A stretch of 64,000 nt of DNA. Source: Bifidobacterium olomucense. Lineage in GTDB: Bacteria > Actinomycetota > Actinomycetes > Actinomycetales > Bifidobacteriaceae. The notes beneath the pieces are model-generated. The model had not been told where the DNA came from. It saw nothing but the letters and a program-made list of their open reading frames with translations, and did not search any database. The stretch lies in assembly GCF_012932375.1 (NCBI RefSeq), contig NZ_JAAIIG010000001.1:124001-188000 (forward strand). Reading direction: 5' to 3'. The first letter of the stretch is position 1, and every line of letters starts with the position of its first letter. This document shows, in pieces, positions 28,374-36,814 of the stretch. Both the position numbers and the translations under genes were made by a program.

Positions 28374-29075
28374 ATGAATGACCGTATGCCAATCATACGA
28401 TTGAGCAATGTAAGTGCCAATGTCCGACTACCTAACGGTGACAAACTCACAACCGTGCGAAATGCATCGGTCGAATTTGAAAAGGGAACTTCGACCGCAA
28501 TCGTCGGAAAATCCGGCTCGGGAAAGACCAGCATAGCCTCTATCATCGGTCTGCTTAATGCGCAATTCTCAGGAACACTGGAGTTCAACGGCGAAAGCGT
28601 TGACGGATGGTCCGATGCTCGGCGCACGAAGTTCCGGTGTGCCCACATAGGATTTGTATTCCAAAACTACTCCCTTATTCCACATCTGCGAGTTATCGAA
28701 AATGTGGCACTTCCATTGGAATACAGCCGGAAATATACCAAAAGAAAAATGCATAGAAGGATTTCAAATGCGCTGCAGTCCGTCGGATTGTCCGATCGCG
28801 CCTCTGCATTCCCCTCATCCTTGTCTGGTGGAGAACAACAGCGGGTCGCGATAGCTCGTGCACTGGTCACAGGCCCGGACATCATCATCTGCGATGAGCC
28901 TACTGGCGCCCTTGACACGGAAACCGGAAACGCGGTCGCGGATCTTCTGTTTGACCGCGTCAACCAAGACCATACGACACTGATTCTTGTGACGCATGAC
29001 CCTCAACTTGCATCGAAATGTCAGCGTCAAATCATCATGGAAAGAGGTGAATTGCATGCTCAAAATGATCATTAA
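28374..29075 (+). CDS. ABC transporter ATPase, MacB/LolD type
   Basis: The 233-aa ATPase has Walker A GKSGSGKT at 45-52, Q-loop VFQNYSL, signature LSGGEQQRVA, Walker B IIICDEPTGALD and the H-loop LVTHD. LPLEYS and the MacB/LolD-type spacing put it in the peptide/lipoprotein export and efflux branch. It overlaps the permease gene by 20 bases. Confidence 0.93.
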   Translation: MNDRMPIIRLSNVSANVRLPNGDKLTTVRNASVEFEKGTSTAIVGKSGSGKTSIASIIGLLNAQFSGTLEFNGESVDGWSDARRTKFRCAHIGFVFQNYSLIPHLRVIENVALPLEYSRKYTKRKMHRRISNALQSVGLSDRASAFPSSLSGGEQQRVAIARALVTGPDIIICDEPTGALDTETGNAVADLLFDRVNQDHTTLILVTHDPQLASKCQRQIIMERGELHAQNDH

Positions 29076-30213
29076 AGATCTTCGTCTCTCTCCTATGCGA
29101 TCGATTCTGACATCACTGTCCATGGCCGTTGGAATCCTGTCTCTCATCGCTTCGGTGCTTATCGGAACGACCGGAAAAGATTATCTGCAGACCATCAATG
29201 CACAACTTTCGGGATGGTCTCCCACATACACATTGACTGTCAAAGATGCGGGCACAAACTCGTCAAAAGCCAATGCCGCATTTTTGGACAGTCTAGAGCA
29301 CAGTCAGGATGCGGCTATTGCTGCTGAATACCAAATATCCTCACTCGGCGTATACCAGCACGGCAAGATTCAGAACGCCACCTTCCTCATCGCATCTTCC
29401 AACCGTAGCCTCATCTACCCCAATCACCTGATTTCAGGAATCGGATGCCCAACCGACAACGAACAAACCCCACCTTGCGCGGTCGTCAACGAAGCAGCCA
29501 ATAATCTATATACCGTCAACAACTCACTAACGATTGGACAATTCAACAGTATTTCAACGTTCAATGTGCGCGTCAGAGGCGTCGTGAGCGATGGATCCAC
29601 TGAACCTGTGATATATATGAACCCAATAATGCTGCAGACGTTCTTTCCTCTGCTCTGGACCCCGAGCAGCATCACCTTGCGAGTACATCCCCATTCATTA
29701 TCGTTCAACGAATCGGAGATCAAACAGCTCGTCAATGACATGCTCTTCGACACTGTCGGCGGCTCGGTGACAGATACGACCAGAACCGACAATGCGGAAA
29801 GCTATGATTCCATAGTAAGTTTCCTACAGGCCGCAACACTGGTCTCCGCCCTGCTATTGCTGATGGTATCCACTATAGGTATCATCAACATAGGCATGGC
29901 CGGTATCGAGCAACGAGCCCGCGAACTGTTGATACGGCGCGCTCTCGGGGCAACACGGCTTAGCATCGCCTGTCTCGTCGTAGGATCGTCCGTCATGCTA
30001 AGCCTTTTCGTTGCTTTAGGATCCATAATAATTTCATTGCTTATCGTAGGAACATTACCCGTATTATTGCCCGCAGCATCTATGGTTCAACTGCAATACC
30101 CCGTCTCTGCTGCTATTATCGCCTGCGCCGCTGCAGTTGCAACGGCCGCACTTGGAGCACTGGCCCCAGCTATCAAAGCAGCACGACTGCAACCAGCACT
30201 TGCTCTCCGCTGA
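29056..30213 (+). CDS. ABC transporter permease, FtsX/MacB type
   Basis: The 385-aa protein has one N-terminal helix (SLSMAVGILSLIASVLIG), a ~220-residue extracytoplasmic domain and three C-terminal helices (about 255-280, 310-340, 350-378). The FtsX motif is present as GIEQRARELLIRRALGATR. The start at 29056 follows AGAGGTG and lies within the ATPase gene end. With the preceding two genes it forms a tripartite efflux or mechanotransmission pump, likely acting on the small secreted protein or on envelope-targeting peptides (inference). Confidence 0.9.
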   Translation: MLKMIIKDLRLSPMRSILTSLSMAVGILSLIASVLIGTTGKDYLQTINAQLSGWSPTYTLTVKDAGTNSSKANAAFLDSLEHSQDAAIAAEYQISSLGVYQHGKIQNATFLIASSNRSLIYPNHLISGIGCPTDNEQTPPCAVVNEAANNLYTVNNSLTIGQFNSISTFNVRVRGVVSDGSTEPVIYMNPIMLQTFFPLLWTPSSITLRVHPHSLSFNESEIKQLVNDMLFDTVGGSVTDTTRTDNAESYDSIVSFLQAATLVSALLLLMVSTIGIINIGMAGIEQRARELLIRRALGATRLSIACLVVGSSVMLSLFVALGSIIISLLIVGTLPVLLPAASMVQLQYPVSAAIIACAAAVATAALGALAPAIKAARLQPALALR

Positions 30214-30239
30214 TATCGACGGTTGAACTTATGGTTGCA

Positions 30240-31901
30240 CTACATCGCTTTCCTTGATTCGAATGGCGGAATCCCTCTGAGCAGGTATACGCACCGGCTG
30301 GTGGGGATCCGGCCGAGTTCGTCCGGAGTGAGGAGTTTGCGGGCGTTCTTGCGGGTGCTACGTGTCCAGCTGCCGTTGAGGCCTTTGGTTTCGCTGGTTT
30401 CGATAACGTCGATGGTCTGGTCTCCGAGCCGGTCGCTGATGTATTTGGTGGTGCTGGGTTCGTTGCCGCCGAGGAAGAGCTGGCTGTCGCAGTTGCCGGC
30501 GATGGTCTCCCAGTCATCCCGATAGAGGCTCTTGCCTTGGCTGACGGTCTGGAGGATGATGCTGCAGCTGATGCGTCGGCTTCGTATGGTGGCGATGAGC
30601 CTTACGAAGTTGGGGATTTTGCCGATGTTGGCGAATTCGTCGAGCATACAGTGCACGTCGCGGTCGAGCACGCCGTCAGGTTTGGCGTCGGCTTTGCGCA
30701 CAAGCGTTTCGAAGAGGCATTGGTAGAAGACGCTGGCGATGAAGGAGAACGTGGCGTTGGTGTCGGGCAGTTCGAGGTAGATGATGCGTTTGCCTTGGTC
30801 GAGGGTTTCGAGCCGGATGTCGTCGCCGTCGAGGATCCGGCGTACCTCGCGCACTTGGAGTGGTGCGAGGTGGACGCCGGCGGTGATGATGATGCTTTTC
30901 TTGGTTTCGCCGGCGCCTTTGAGGAACGTGTTGTATTGGGCGCATGCGAACGCGAGCCCGTCGAGCATGTTCCGAGTTTCCTCGTCGTAGTCGTCGGGGT
31001 GTTCTCGCATGCGGTGGATTTCGGCTTGGGTTTCGGCGAAGAGCGCGTCGATGATGTATTCCTTGCCTTCATCTTGTTCGCTGGCTCCCATGCGGTCGAG
31101 GGTGTCGGTGACTTGGTTGAGGGTGGGGTTGTTTTCGGTGTAGTAGGTCCATGCGATGAGGGCGCATAGGAGTGCTTTTTCGGCGTCCTGCCAGAAGCTG
31201 TCTCCGGTTTTGCGGTCGCCGGTGGCATTGGTGACGAGGTTGTCGGTCAGGCGCAGGATCGCGGATTGGGGTTCTTCGGGATCGATGTAGCGCATGGGGT
31301 TGAACCGGTCGGATCGGTCGAGGTGGATGAGGTCGAGCGTGTTGACCCGGTAGCCGCGGTCGCGCATGGCGTGTTCCGTATCGCGTTTGAGTTCGCCTTT
31401 GGGGTCGGTGACGGCCCAGTTCATGTCCACGGACAATAGGTTGGGTTTGACGTAGTAGCGGGTTTTGCCGGAGCCTGATGAGCCAAGCAGGAGCGCGTTG
31501 AGGTTGCGCAGGGTGCGTCGCGTGTCTATGGAGAGCCGCTCGGTCGCGGTGAATCGAATGTTGTGGGATTCCACGGGGTCGATGAACGGTTTGATGTCCT
31601 TCGGGGTGCCCCAGTGGGCGGAGCCGTGTTCCTCGCCGCTGCGCAGGTTCAGACGCGCCGTGTACTTGTATGCCCAAATCAGCAGTCCGACGCCCATTGT
31701 GGCGAGCCCGCACAGCAGGTCGGTATGGTTCGTGGACAGGTGGAATGGATGGTACAGGTCGAGCCAGAACCTGTTCATCAGGTCGATCACGCTCGTGCCT
31801 TCATCCAGGTCGGTGCGTATCTGGTAGCCGATCTTGTCGCCCAGCCAGAACAGCGTGAACAGTCCCATGGCCGCGGGCAGTATGGCTTGCAGTCGTTTCA
31901 T
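30240..31901 (-). CDS. VirD4/TraG-type coupling protein
   Basis: The 553-aa ATPase brings the relaxase-DNA complex to the secretion channel. Two N-terminal membrane helices (7-22; 62-80) are followed by Walker A GSSGSGKT at 140-147, the TraG motif AVTDPKGEL, and Walker B in VHCMLDEFANIGKIP, then IRSRRISCSIILQTVSQ. Typical length. Its ATG overlaps the preceding gene by ATGA; it is the last gene of the long reverse transfer operon and converges with the cargo permease. Confidence 0.95.
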   Translation of the reverse strand: MKRLQAILPAAMGLFTLFWLGDKIGYQIRTDLDEGTSVIDLMNRFWLDLYHPFHLSTNHTDLLCGLATMGVGLLIWAYKYTARLNLRSGEEHGSAHWGTPKDIKPFIDPVESHNIRFTATERLSIDTRRTLRNLNALLLGSSGSGKTRYYVKPNLLSVDMNWAVTDPKGELKRDTEHAMRDRGYRVNTLDLIHLDRSDRFNPMRYIDPEEPQSAILRLTDNLVTNATGDRKTGDSFWQDAEKALLCALIAWTYYTENNPTLNQVTDTLDRMGASEQDEGKEYIIDALFAETQAEIHRMREHPDDYDEETRNMLDGLAFACAQYNTFLKGAGETKKSIIITAGVHLAPLQVREVRRILDGDDIRLETLDQGKRIIYLELPDTNATFSFIASVFYQCLFETLVRKADAKPDGVLDRDVHCMLDEFANIGKIPNFVRLIATIRSRRISCSIILQTVSQGKSLYRDDWETIAGNCDSQLFLGGNEPSTTKYISDRLGDQTIDVIETSETKGLNGSWTRSTRKNARKLLTPDELGRIPTSRCVYLLRGIPPFESRKAM

Positions 31902-32332
31902 TGGTTTCCCCTGTCTCTTTCCGCGCCGCCGCGGTGCTGCGTCATGGTTCTTCGTATGTCATCTCCGACGGATGCTTCGGCCGATTGCGGAATTTGGCTG
32001 TTGATGCGGTGTTCGGCGCGGACGCGGATGTTCGTGAGTGTCTGTTCCCTGGTCCATGGCGGATCGTCAGTCGTCGGATGCATGACGGCGGCGTTCGCCG
32101 GCAAAAGCTCATCGCGCCCGAGTGTCGGCTGTCTGTTTCCCGCGTCGGCGGCGCTGGTGATGCGCGTGAGGCCTTGGCGGTTCTCGATGGTGTCGTCTCC
32201 GTCGCACATCGCGGCAAGGATGCGTCCCACTGGTGTTCCCGCATCGTAGAGGGCCAAGTTCCCGCGTGTGGTTGGAGCGCCGTTGATTTCCTCGCCTGCG
32301 TCGATGATGGTGATTGTTCGCGCCGTGTTCAC
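31898..32332 (-). CDS. Hypothetical protein of the transfer operon (144 aa)
   Basis: A soluble, polar 144-aa protein (MNTARTITIIDAGEEINGAP at the start, HRGGAERDRGNQ at the end) with no membrane segment or motif I recognise. Four-base overlaps with both neighbours (SSB-like upstream, coupling protein downstream) make it a real, translationally coupled member of the conjugation operon. Function unknown. Confidence 0.7.
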   Translation of the reverse strand: MNTARTITIIDAGEEINGAPTTRGNLALYDAGTPVGRILAAMCDGDDTIENRQGLTRITSAADAGNRQPTLGRDELLPANAAVMHPTTDDPPWTREQTLTNIRVRAEHRINSQIPQSAEASVGDDIRRTMTQHRGGAERDRGNQ

Positions 32333-32637
32333 GGGAGCGTGTCCTTGACGCTGGTGTGCAGGGCCATCTCGTCGGCCAGGATGTAGGCTTCGTCGGCGTG
32401 TTCCTCTTTGTGGATGATGCCGTGGACGATGAGCCGTCGTCCCTGCAGCGCGCCCTGTTCGCGCAGGTATGCCGCATGGTCTCCGGCCGCGTGCACGCGG
32501 ATGATGAGCGGCGTGTCCAAGGTGCCGGCGTTCACGGTCAGGGTTGCCGTCGTCCTGCCGTCGCCATCGGTGTGGAATCTGGCGTCATCGGTGAGGATGC
32601 CGCGCGCATAGGCCTGCGGATGTCGGGCGTCGCTCAT
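32329..32637 (-). CDS. Single-stranded DNA-binding protein-like (OB fold)
   Basis: The 102-aa protein resembles an OB-fold SSB: AYARGILTDDARFHTDGDGR, TATLTVNAGTL, IIRVHAAGDHAAYLREQGALQGRRLIVHG. The last block matches the SSB pattern of a strand, a helix-like connection and a GxxLxVxG strand. It lacks the acidic SSB C-terminal tail. It would coat transferred single strands. The start overlaps the upstream gene's stop by ATGA, as does its own end with the next gene. Confidence 0.7.
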   Translation of the reverse strand: MSDARHPQAYARGILTDDARFHTDGDGRTTATLTVNAGTLDTPLIIRVHAAGDHAAYLREQGALQGRRLIVHGIIHKEEHADEAYILADEMALHTSVKDTLP

Positions 32638-33347
32638 CGGCTTGGCCTGCGTTTTCTGGCGGGTTTGCCGATGTTCGGGGCTTTGCCTTGGACGGCGTTT
32701 ATGGCGTCGCGTCCGATGGCGCGGGCGTCGCGGCCGCCTCCGGTGAGCGCGTCGGATTCGGCGCGGGCCTTGGCCACCCGGACGTGTTTGGAGGCGAGCG
32801 CGTCGAGGGCCTGCTCCCGTGCTGCCATGACCCGGATGCTCCACGGGTCCCGGTAGTCGTCGATCGGCTGGCTGATGCGGGTGCGGTCGGGCAGTTCGTT
32901 GCGTCGGGTCTTGCGGTCCACCGGGTAGGAGCGGCATGCGGGGTTCGCGGATTGGATGTAGTGGATTGCGGTGGCGAGGTCGGCGATGCGTTCCTCCGCC
33001 GTTTTGTCCATGTCGATGAGCACACGGCCTTGCACGTGTCGTTCGTCGCATACGGTGCGCGTCCACGTTTCGTAGTCGCGCACGTCAACGGTGTCCCGTT
33101 GTTCGCGGTCGTGCTGGTATCGCGCGGCGTCGAACCGGTAGGTGATGTCATGCGGGTGCACGTCGGCCGACCATTCGGGCAACGGTTCGATGGGGATCTC
33201 GCGCAGGGTGACGAGCCGGTACGGTGGTTCGATGTCCCCGTAGGAGCCTTGGGGCTGGAGGATGCCGAAGCCTTCCATGCGCAGCTCGTAGCCGAGGCGT
33301 TTGAGTTCGCCCTGCAGTTGCCGGTAGGCGGTGTCCATGGTGGTCAT
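32634..33347 (-). CDS. Transfer-operon hypothetical with Arg-rich C-terminus (237 aa)
   Basis: A 237-aa soluble protein. N-terminal half: LQGELKRLGYELRMEGFGIL and TLREIPIEPLPEW; C-terminal half helical and basic, ending GKPARKRRPSR. No family recognised. It lies 18 bases after the ArdA-fusion gene and overlaps the SSB-like gene by four bases. The basic end resembles that of its four upstream neighbours and may be a secretion signal (see findings). Confidence 0.7.
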   Translation of the reverse strand: MTTMDTAYRQLQGELKRLGYELRMEGFGILQPQGSYGDIEPPYRLVTLREIPIEPLPEWSADVHPHDITYRFDAARYQHDREQRDTVDVRDYETWTRTVCDERHVQGRVLIDMDKTAEERIADLATAIHYIQSANPACRSYPVDRKTRRNELPDRTRISQPIDDYRDPWSIRVMAAREQALDALASKHVRVAKARAESDALTGGGRDARAIGRDAINAVQGKAPNIGKPARKRRPSR

Positions 33348-33365
33348 GCTGGTCTCCTCGGCGGC

Positions 33366-34826
33366 TTATCGGTTGCGGGTCTTCGTCCGGTCCGGCGTGG
33401 ACGGATGGACTGTGGGGTCGTCGGCGCGCTGGCTGGCCCGTTGGCGTATGCCGTCGAGCACCGTGTCCCTGCCCTTCGACGTGTTCGGCTCTTCCTCTTT
33501 CGCCGGCCTGGGGTTGAAGGAGGTGATGGGTGCGGGCAGCGCGTATCCCTGGTCGATCGGGGTGATGCCGTCGGCGGGGTCGAGTTCGCCGGCTGGTCTG
33601 GCGCCCATGGTTTCGGCGAGTATCGCGGCTGCGTCGTCGCGCCCGGTTCGGTCGGCGATGATGCGTTGGAGGGTGTCCTCCAATCCGGCGCTGATGTCAG
33701 TGGAATCGGCGGGCATGATGCACTGGTAGACGGGCGCTCCCCAGTTCGTCGCCGTGCCGGCGAGCGTGTATTCCATGATGCGTTCGCCGGGTTCGAGCAG
33801 TGATTCGAGCCGGAACGGTTCCCGTGTTGGCATCTGGTCGGGATTGGCGTGTTCGGCTGCGTGTTCGGCGACGAGTCGGGCGAACGTAGCCGATCCTGAG
33901 GGCATGTCGCCGTCCAGCTGGTCGGCCACCGGTTTGATGAGATCCCGAACCTGTTGGCGCAGGTGTTCGTCATCGGTGTCGTTGGCCTGCATGATGTGTT
34001 CGGTGATGCGTGTGGCGTCGTCCGATTGCATCACGTTGTCGTGCGTGTCTCCCCAGCGTTCGATCATCCGCATTGCGTCGGCGGCCGTCGGCATCGTGGC
34101 GTCGAGGTCGGGCTCGTCGTCGGTGTAGGCGTCGATGATTTGCTTGAGTTCCGCGCCGGAATACCGTTTGGTGTCGGGGATGGTGGAGTCGAGCAGGAAC
34201 CCGTGGTCGGCGAGGGTGACGTTGTCGTTGATGGCGGCGTCGCGCCCGTATTTCGCCACGTCGAAGTACATGCCGTATGGTCCGTCAAGGAGTTTCGCGA
34301 GTTCGGCGCTTTGGTTGACGCAATGCCAGCCGTACATCTCGTCCAGGTCGGGTGTGTTCTCCTGTGTGATGCCTTGCGGCGGGTCGTAGGTCATGTATTC
34401 GATGTCCTCGGATTGGACGAGCAGGTTCGCCAGTCCGATCGAGTCGTGCACGCCGTTCATGTCGGCTGCCAGCCGTACCGCCTCCAATGCTTCGGGCTGG
34501 TCTTGCGCGAAAATCCGGGCGGCTTGTGCGAGCGTGTTGAGGGCGTGGAGGTCTTCGTATTCGCCGGGCCGGTAGTCGAGTGCGGCGAGCAGTCCCGTGT
34601 ATTCGTGGTCGAAGATGCCGTATTCCTCATAGGTGACGCCTCCTTGGCGTCCGATCTCATAGGCTTGCTGCGCGTCGAGAGTCAGTCCGACCTGTTCGGT
34701 GAGGAACCGGTCGATCCGCTGCTCGTCCGTGGGCAGGCGCAGCCATCCGCCGATGAGCGTGCCCTCGTTGTATCGGCCGAGGTTGCCTACCCATACGTTG
34801 ATCGTCAGGTCGTCTTCCGCCATCAT
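33366..34826 (-). CDS. ardA: ArdA-type antirestriction protein with long C-terminal extension
   Basis: The N-terminal ~170 residues match ArdA DNA-mimic proteins: INVWVGNLGRYNEGTLIGGWLRLP, EYGIFDHEY and PGEYEDLHALNTLA. ArdA blocks type I restriction enzymes after the element enters a new host. The 486-aa total is about three times the usual ~165 aa; the extra part contains a second unknown domain (DGPYGMYFDVAKYGRDAA, FLLDSTIPDTKRYSG) and the conserved tail (KGRDTVLDGIRQRASQR ... KTRNR). The MM start at 34826 follows AAGGAG and overlaps the upstream gene. The tail suggests delivery into the recipient with the DNA (inference). Confidence 0.82.
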   Translation of the reverse strand: MMAEDDLTINVWVGNLGRYNEGTLIGGWLRLPTDEQRIDRFLTEQVGLTLDAQQAYEIGRQGGVTYEEYGIFDHEYTGLLAALDYRPGEYEDLHALNTLAQAARIFAQDQPEALEAVRLAADMNGVHDSIGLANLLVQSEDIEYMTYDPPQGITQENTPDLDEMYGWHCVNQSAELAKLLDGPYGMYFDVAKYGRDAAINDNVTLADHGFLLDSTIPDTKRYSGAELKQIIDAYTDDEPDLDATMPTAADAMRMIERWGDTHDNVMQSDDATRITEHIMQANDTDDEHLRQQVRDLIKPVADQLDGDMPSGSATFARLVAEHAAEHANPDQMPTREPFRLESLLEPGERIMEYTLAGTATNWGAPVYQCIMPADSTDISAGLEDTLQRIIADRTGRDDAAAILAETMGARPAGELDPADGITPIDQGYALPAPITSFNPRPAKEEEPNTSKGRDTVLDGIRQRASQRADDPTVHPSTPDRTKTRNR

Positions 34827-35821
34827 CGGCTCCTTGTCTGTGATTGCGTCTGCATTCTTGTCTGCGCGGTGGATGGTGTTTGCGCGCGGCGTTCGGCCCT
34901 GTCCTTGATGGCGTCGAGCGTCCGGCTCTTGCCGGCCGTTCGGGATTGCGCGGCCGCCTGTTCGGGGTTCTCCGGACCGGGTGATGCTGGCGGTTCCTCG
35001 CCGGTCCGGGTGCCGGTGGTGGCGGTGACCGGTTTGTTTTCGGCATGTTGCCTCGCGTAGGCCATGCGTTGCGCTTTGACGGCGCGGCACAGCTGCCATG
35101 CGTCGTCGATGCGCATGGTCTCGCGTTGTTCGCCTTTGCCGCGCCACAGTTCCACGGGTTCTCCGGGTTTGAAGCTGACGGTCACGTCGCGCCCGTTCAG
35201 TTTGGCGTCCCTCGCATGGTCGGTCAGGAAGCGGTCGAGCTGCCATCCGGTCAGGTCCACGCCGCGGATGCTGGTGCCTTGCGGTATCGCCACGCGCATC
35301 TTGTCGAACGTGCGCCCGTCCTTAGAGGTCATCCGGTACAGGTGCACGTAGCTGTTGGGGAAGTTCACGCGCGGCCAGATCTCCCTTGATCTTCCACCGG
35401 CCGCGGGTTGCGCCGTCTGCTCGCCGCCGGGCCAGCCGACGGCCGTTTCGTTCCACCTCGGCTTCGGGACCGGAGCCTGCGCGTTCCCGGGCTGTTCGGG
35501 CTGCCATAGCGTCGGCGTCTGCATGGCATCGGGCGTGTTCCATGATCGTGTGGCCTGCGTGCGGATGCGTTGGGCGATCTCGTCGGAGGCCTGGTCGAGG
35601 TCCGGCGCGGGGCAACTGAGCGCGGCGTCGGGCCATGCCTGGTTGTGGCGTCGGATCGCGTCATCGACGACCATGCGGGCGACCTGGCCCAGCCGATCGT
35701 CCTGCGGCATGCCGGCGGCCGCGTATTGCTCGCCGCGTCGTGCGATGTCCGCCAGGGCCTGCCGGTCGTTGTCGATGAGGTTGTCCATGAGCCAACGCGC
35801 GTTGGCTGAAAGCTCGGGCAT
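34823..35821 (-). CDS. Transfer-operon hypothetical with shared tail (332 aa)
   Basis: The N-terminal helical domain (MPELSANARWLMDNLIDNDR, LADIARRGEQYA), a Pro/Ala-rich linker and a central alpha/beta domain (VNFPNSYVHLYRMTSKDGRT, IRGVDLTGWQLDRFL) are visible; none is a family I can name. The C-terminus carries the shared helix KSRTLDAIKDRAERRA and ends QSQTRSR. It overlaps the ArdA-fusion start. Protein-DNA processing or translocated effector roles are both possible. Confidence 0.7.
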   Translation of the reverse strand: MPELSANARWLMDNLIDNDRQALADIARRGEQYAAAGMPQDDRLGQVARMVVDDAIRRHNQAWPDAALSCPAPDLDQASDEIAQRIRTQATRSWNTPDAMQTPTLWQPEQPGNAQAPVPKPRWNETAVGWPGGEQTAQPAAGGRSREIWPRVNFPNSYVHLYRMTSKDGRTFDKMRVAIPQGTSIRGVDLTGWQLDRFLTDHARDAKLNGRDVTVSFKPGEPVELWRGKGEQRETMRIDDAWQLCRAVKAQRMAYARQHAENKPVTATTGTRTGEEPPASPGPENPEQAAAQSRTAGKSRTLDAIKDRAERRAQTPSTAQTRMQTQSQTRSR

Positions 35822-35860
35822 GGCGGTGCTCCTTTCCGGTCATGGTCGTCGCGCATCCGC

Positions 35861-36763
35861 TCACCGGGTGCGGGTGCGTTGCTTCGAGGGCGCCGTGCGG
35901 CGTTGGCCTTCGATGCGTTTGCCGGCCCGCGTGCGGATGTCGTTCAGGGTCTGCTGCTTGGATTTGGGGCGTCGCACGCCGCCGTCCGGGGCGGGGATGT
36001 CCATGCGGTTCCAGTCCAGGCCCCGCGAGCGTGCAGTCAGGGATTCGATCGCGTCGGCGATGCGTCTGGCCTGGCCGGCCGGGTAGGTGAAGCGCACCGT
36101 GTCGTCGGCGACCTGTTGCGTGTGGTGGGGTATGTGGAGCCGGTCGAGCTGGTCGGTGATAATCGCGGCGTCACGGTCCCAGGGCACCGTGCGGAAGTCG
36201 AATCGGCCGTTCGATGGCGATTCGGCGTCGAAGGCGAGGCGCAGCGCGTCGTCGGATGGTTCGAGGAACGGGTTCGGCTCCTCCCGTTCCGGCATCGGCG
36301 TCGTCTCCGTGGGCGGCTGTGCGTGGTCGGTGTCACCGGGTTCGGGAATCGTGGCGGTCTCCTGTTGGGCGAGTTCCCGGTTGAGGCGTTCGACGATGCG
36401 TGAGACGACGTGGTTGACCTCGTCGGCGTCCCTGCCTTGGAAGTGGAGGAAGGTGCGGCCGGTGTCGCGGTCGTGCTCGATGTGGAAGGTGATGCCGGCC
36501 TTTTTCAGGTCGTGTTCGAGCTGTCGGGCGTATCGTCCGGTGACTTCCTGCACGTTGATCGGCTCGCCGGTGCGGTGCAGGGTTTTGCCGTCCACCTTGC
36601 CGGTGGTCCTGATGCGCCGTAATGTCTCGCCGGTGGCATGCACGCCGATGCCGAGCAGGTGCAGCGCCTTGTCGAGCCCGTATTTGGTCACGTCGATGAT
36701 GACGCGTGTGCCTTGTTCGCTGACGCGCATCATGAGTTCCTGTGCCTGGTCCTCGGCCGCCAT
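35861..36763 (-). CDS. PcfB-like (DUF3801) conjugation protein
   Basis: The 300-aa protein begins with the DUF3801/PcfB-type block (MMRVSEQGTRVIIDVTKYGL, DKALHLLGIG), a family found in Gram-positive conjugative elements next to relaxases. A second repeat-like domain follows (RTVPWDRDAAIITDQLDRLH). The C-terminus has SKQQTLNDIRTRAGKR and ends QRTRTR. It lies 51 bases after the relaxase gene. PcfB proteins have been linked to the processing and transfer machinery; the exact activity here is not known. Confidence 0.78.
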   Translation of the reverse strand: MAAEDQAQELMMRVSEQGTRVIIDVTKYGLDKALHLLGIGVHATGETLRRIRTTGKVDGKTLHRTGEPINVQEVTGRYARQLEHDLKKAGITFHIEHDRDTGRTFLHFQGRDADEVNHVVSRIVERLNRELAQQETATIPEPGDTDHAQPPTETTPMPEREEPNPFLEPSDDALRLAFDAESPSNGRFDFRTVPWDRDAAIITDQLDRLHIPHHTQQVADDTVRFTYPAGQARRIADAIESLTARSRGLDWNRMDIPAPDGGVRRPKSKQQTLNDIRTRAGKRIEGQRRTAPSKQRTRTR

Positions 36764-36814
36764 GGGATTCTCCCGTCATCCGTCGTGGTTCGTTGCGTTC
36801 CAGCTTCCGCCGGC

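Noticed and set aside
30537-31169. Plus-strand 210-codon frame inside the coupling-protein gene
   Set aside because: It is the antisense shadow of a strongly supported VirD4-type gene and has no ribosome site.
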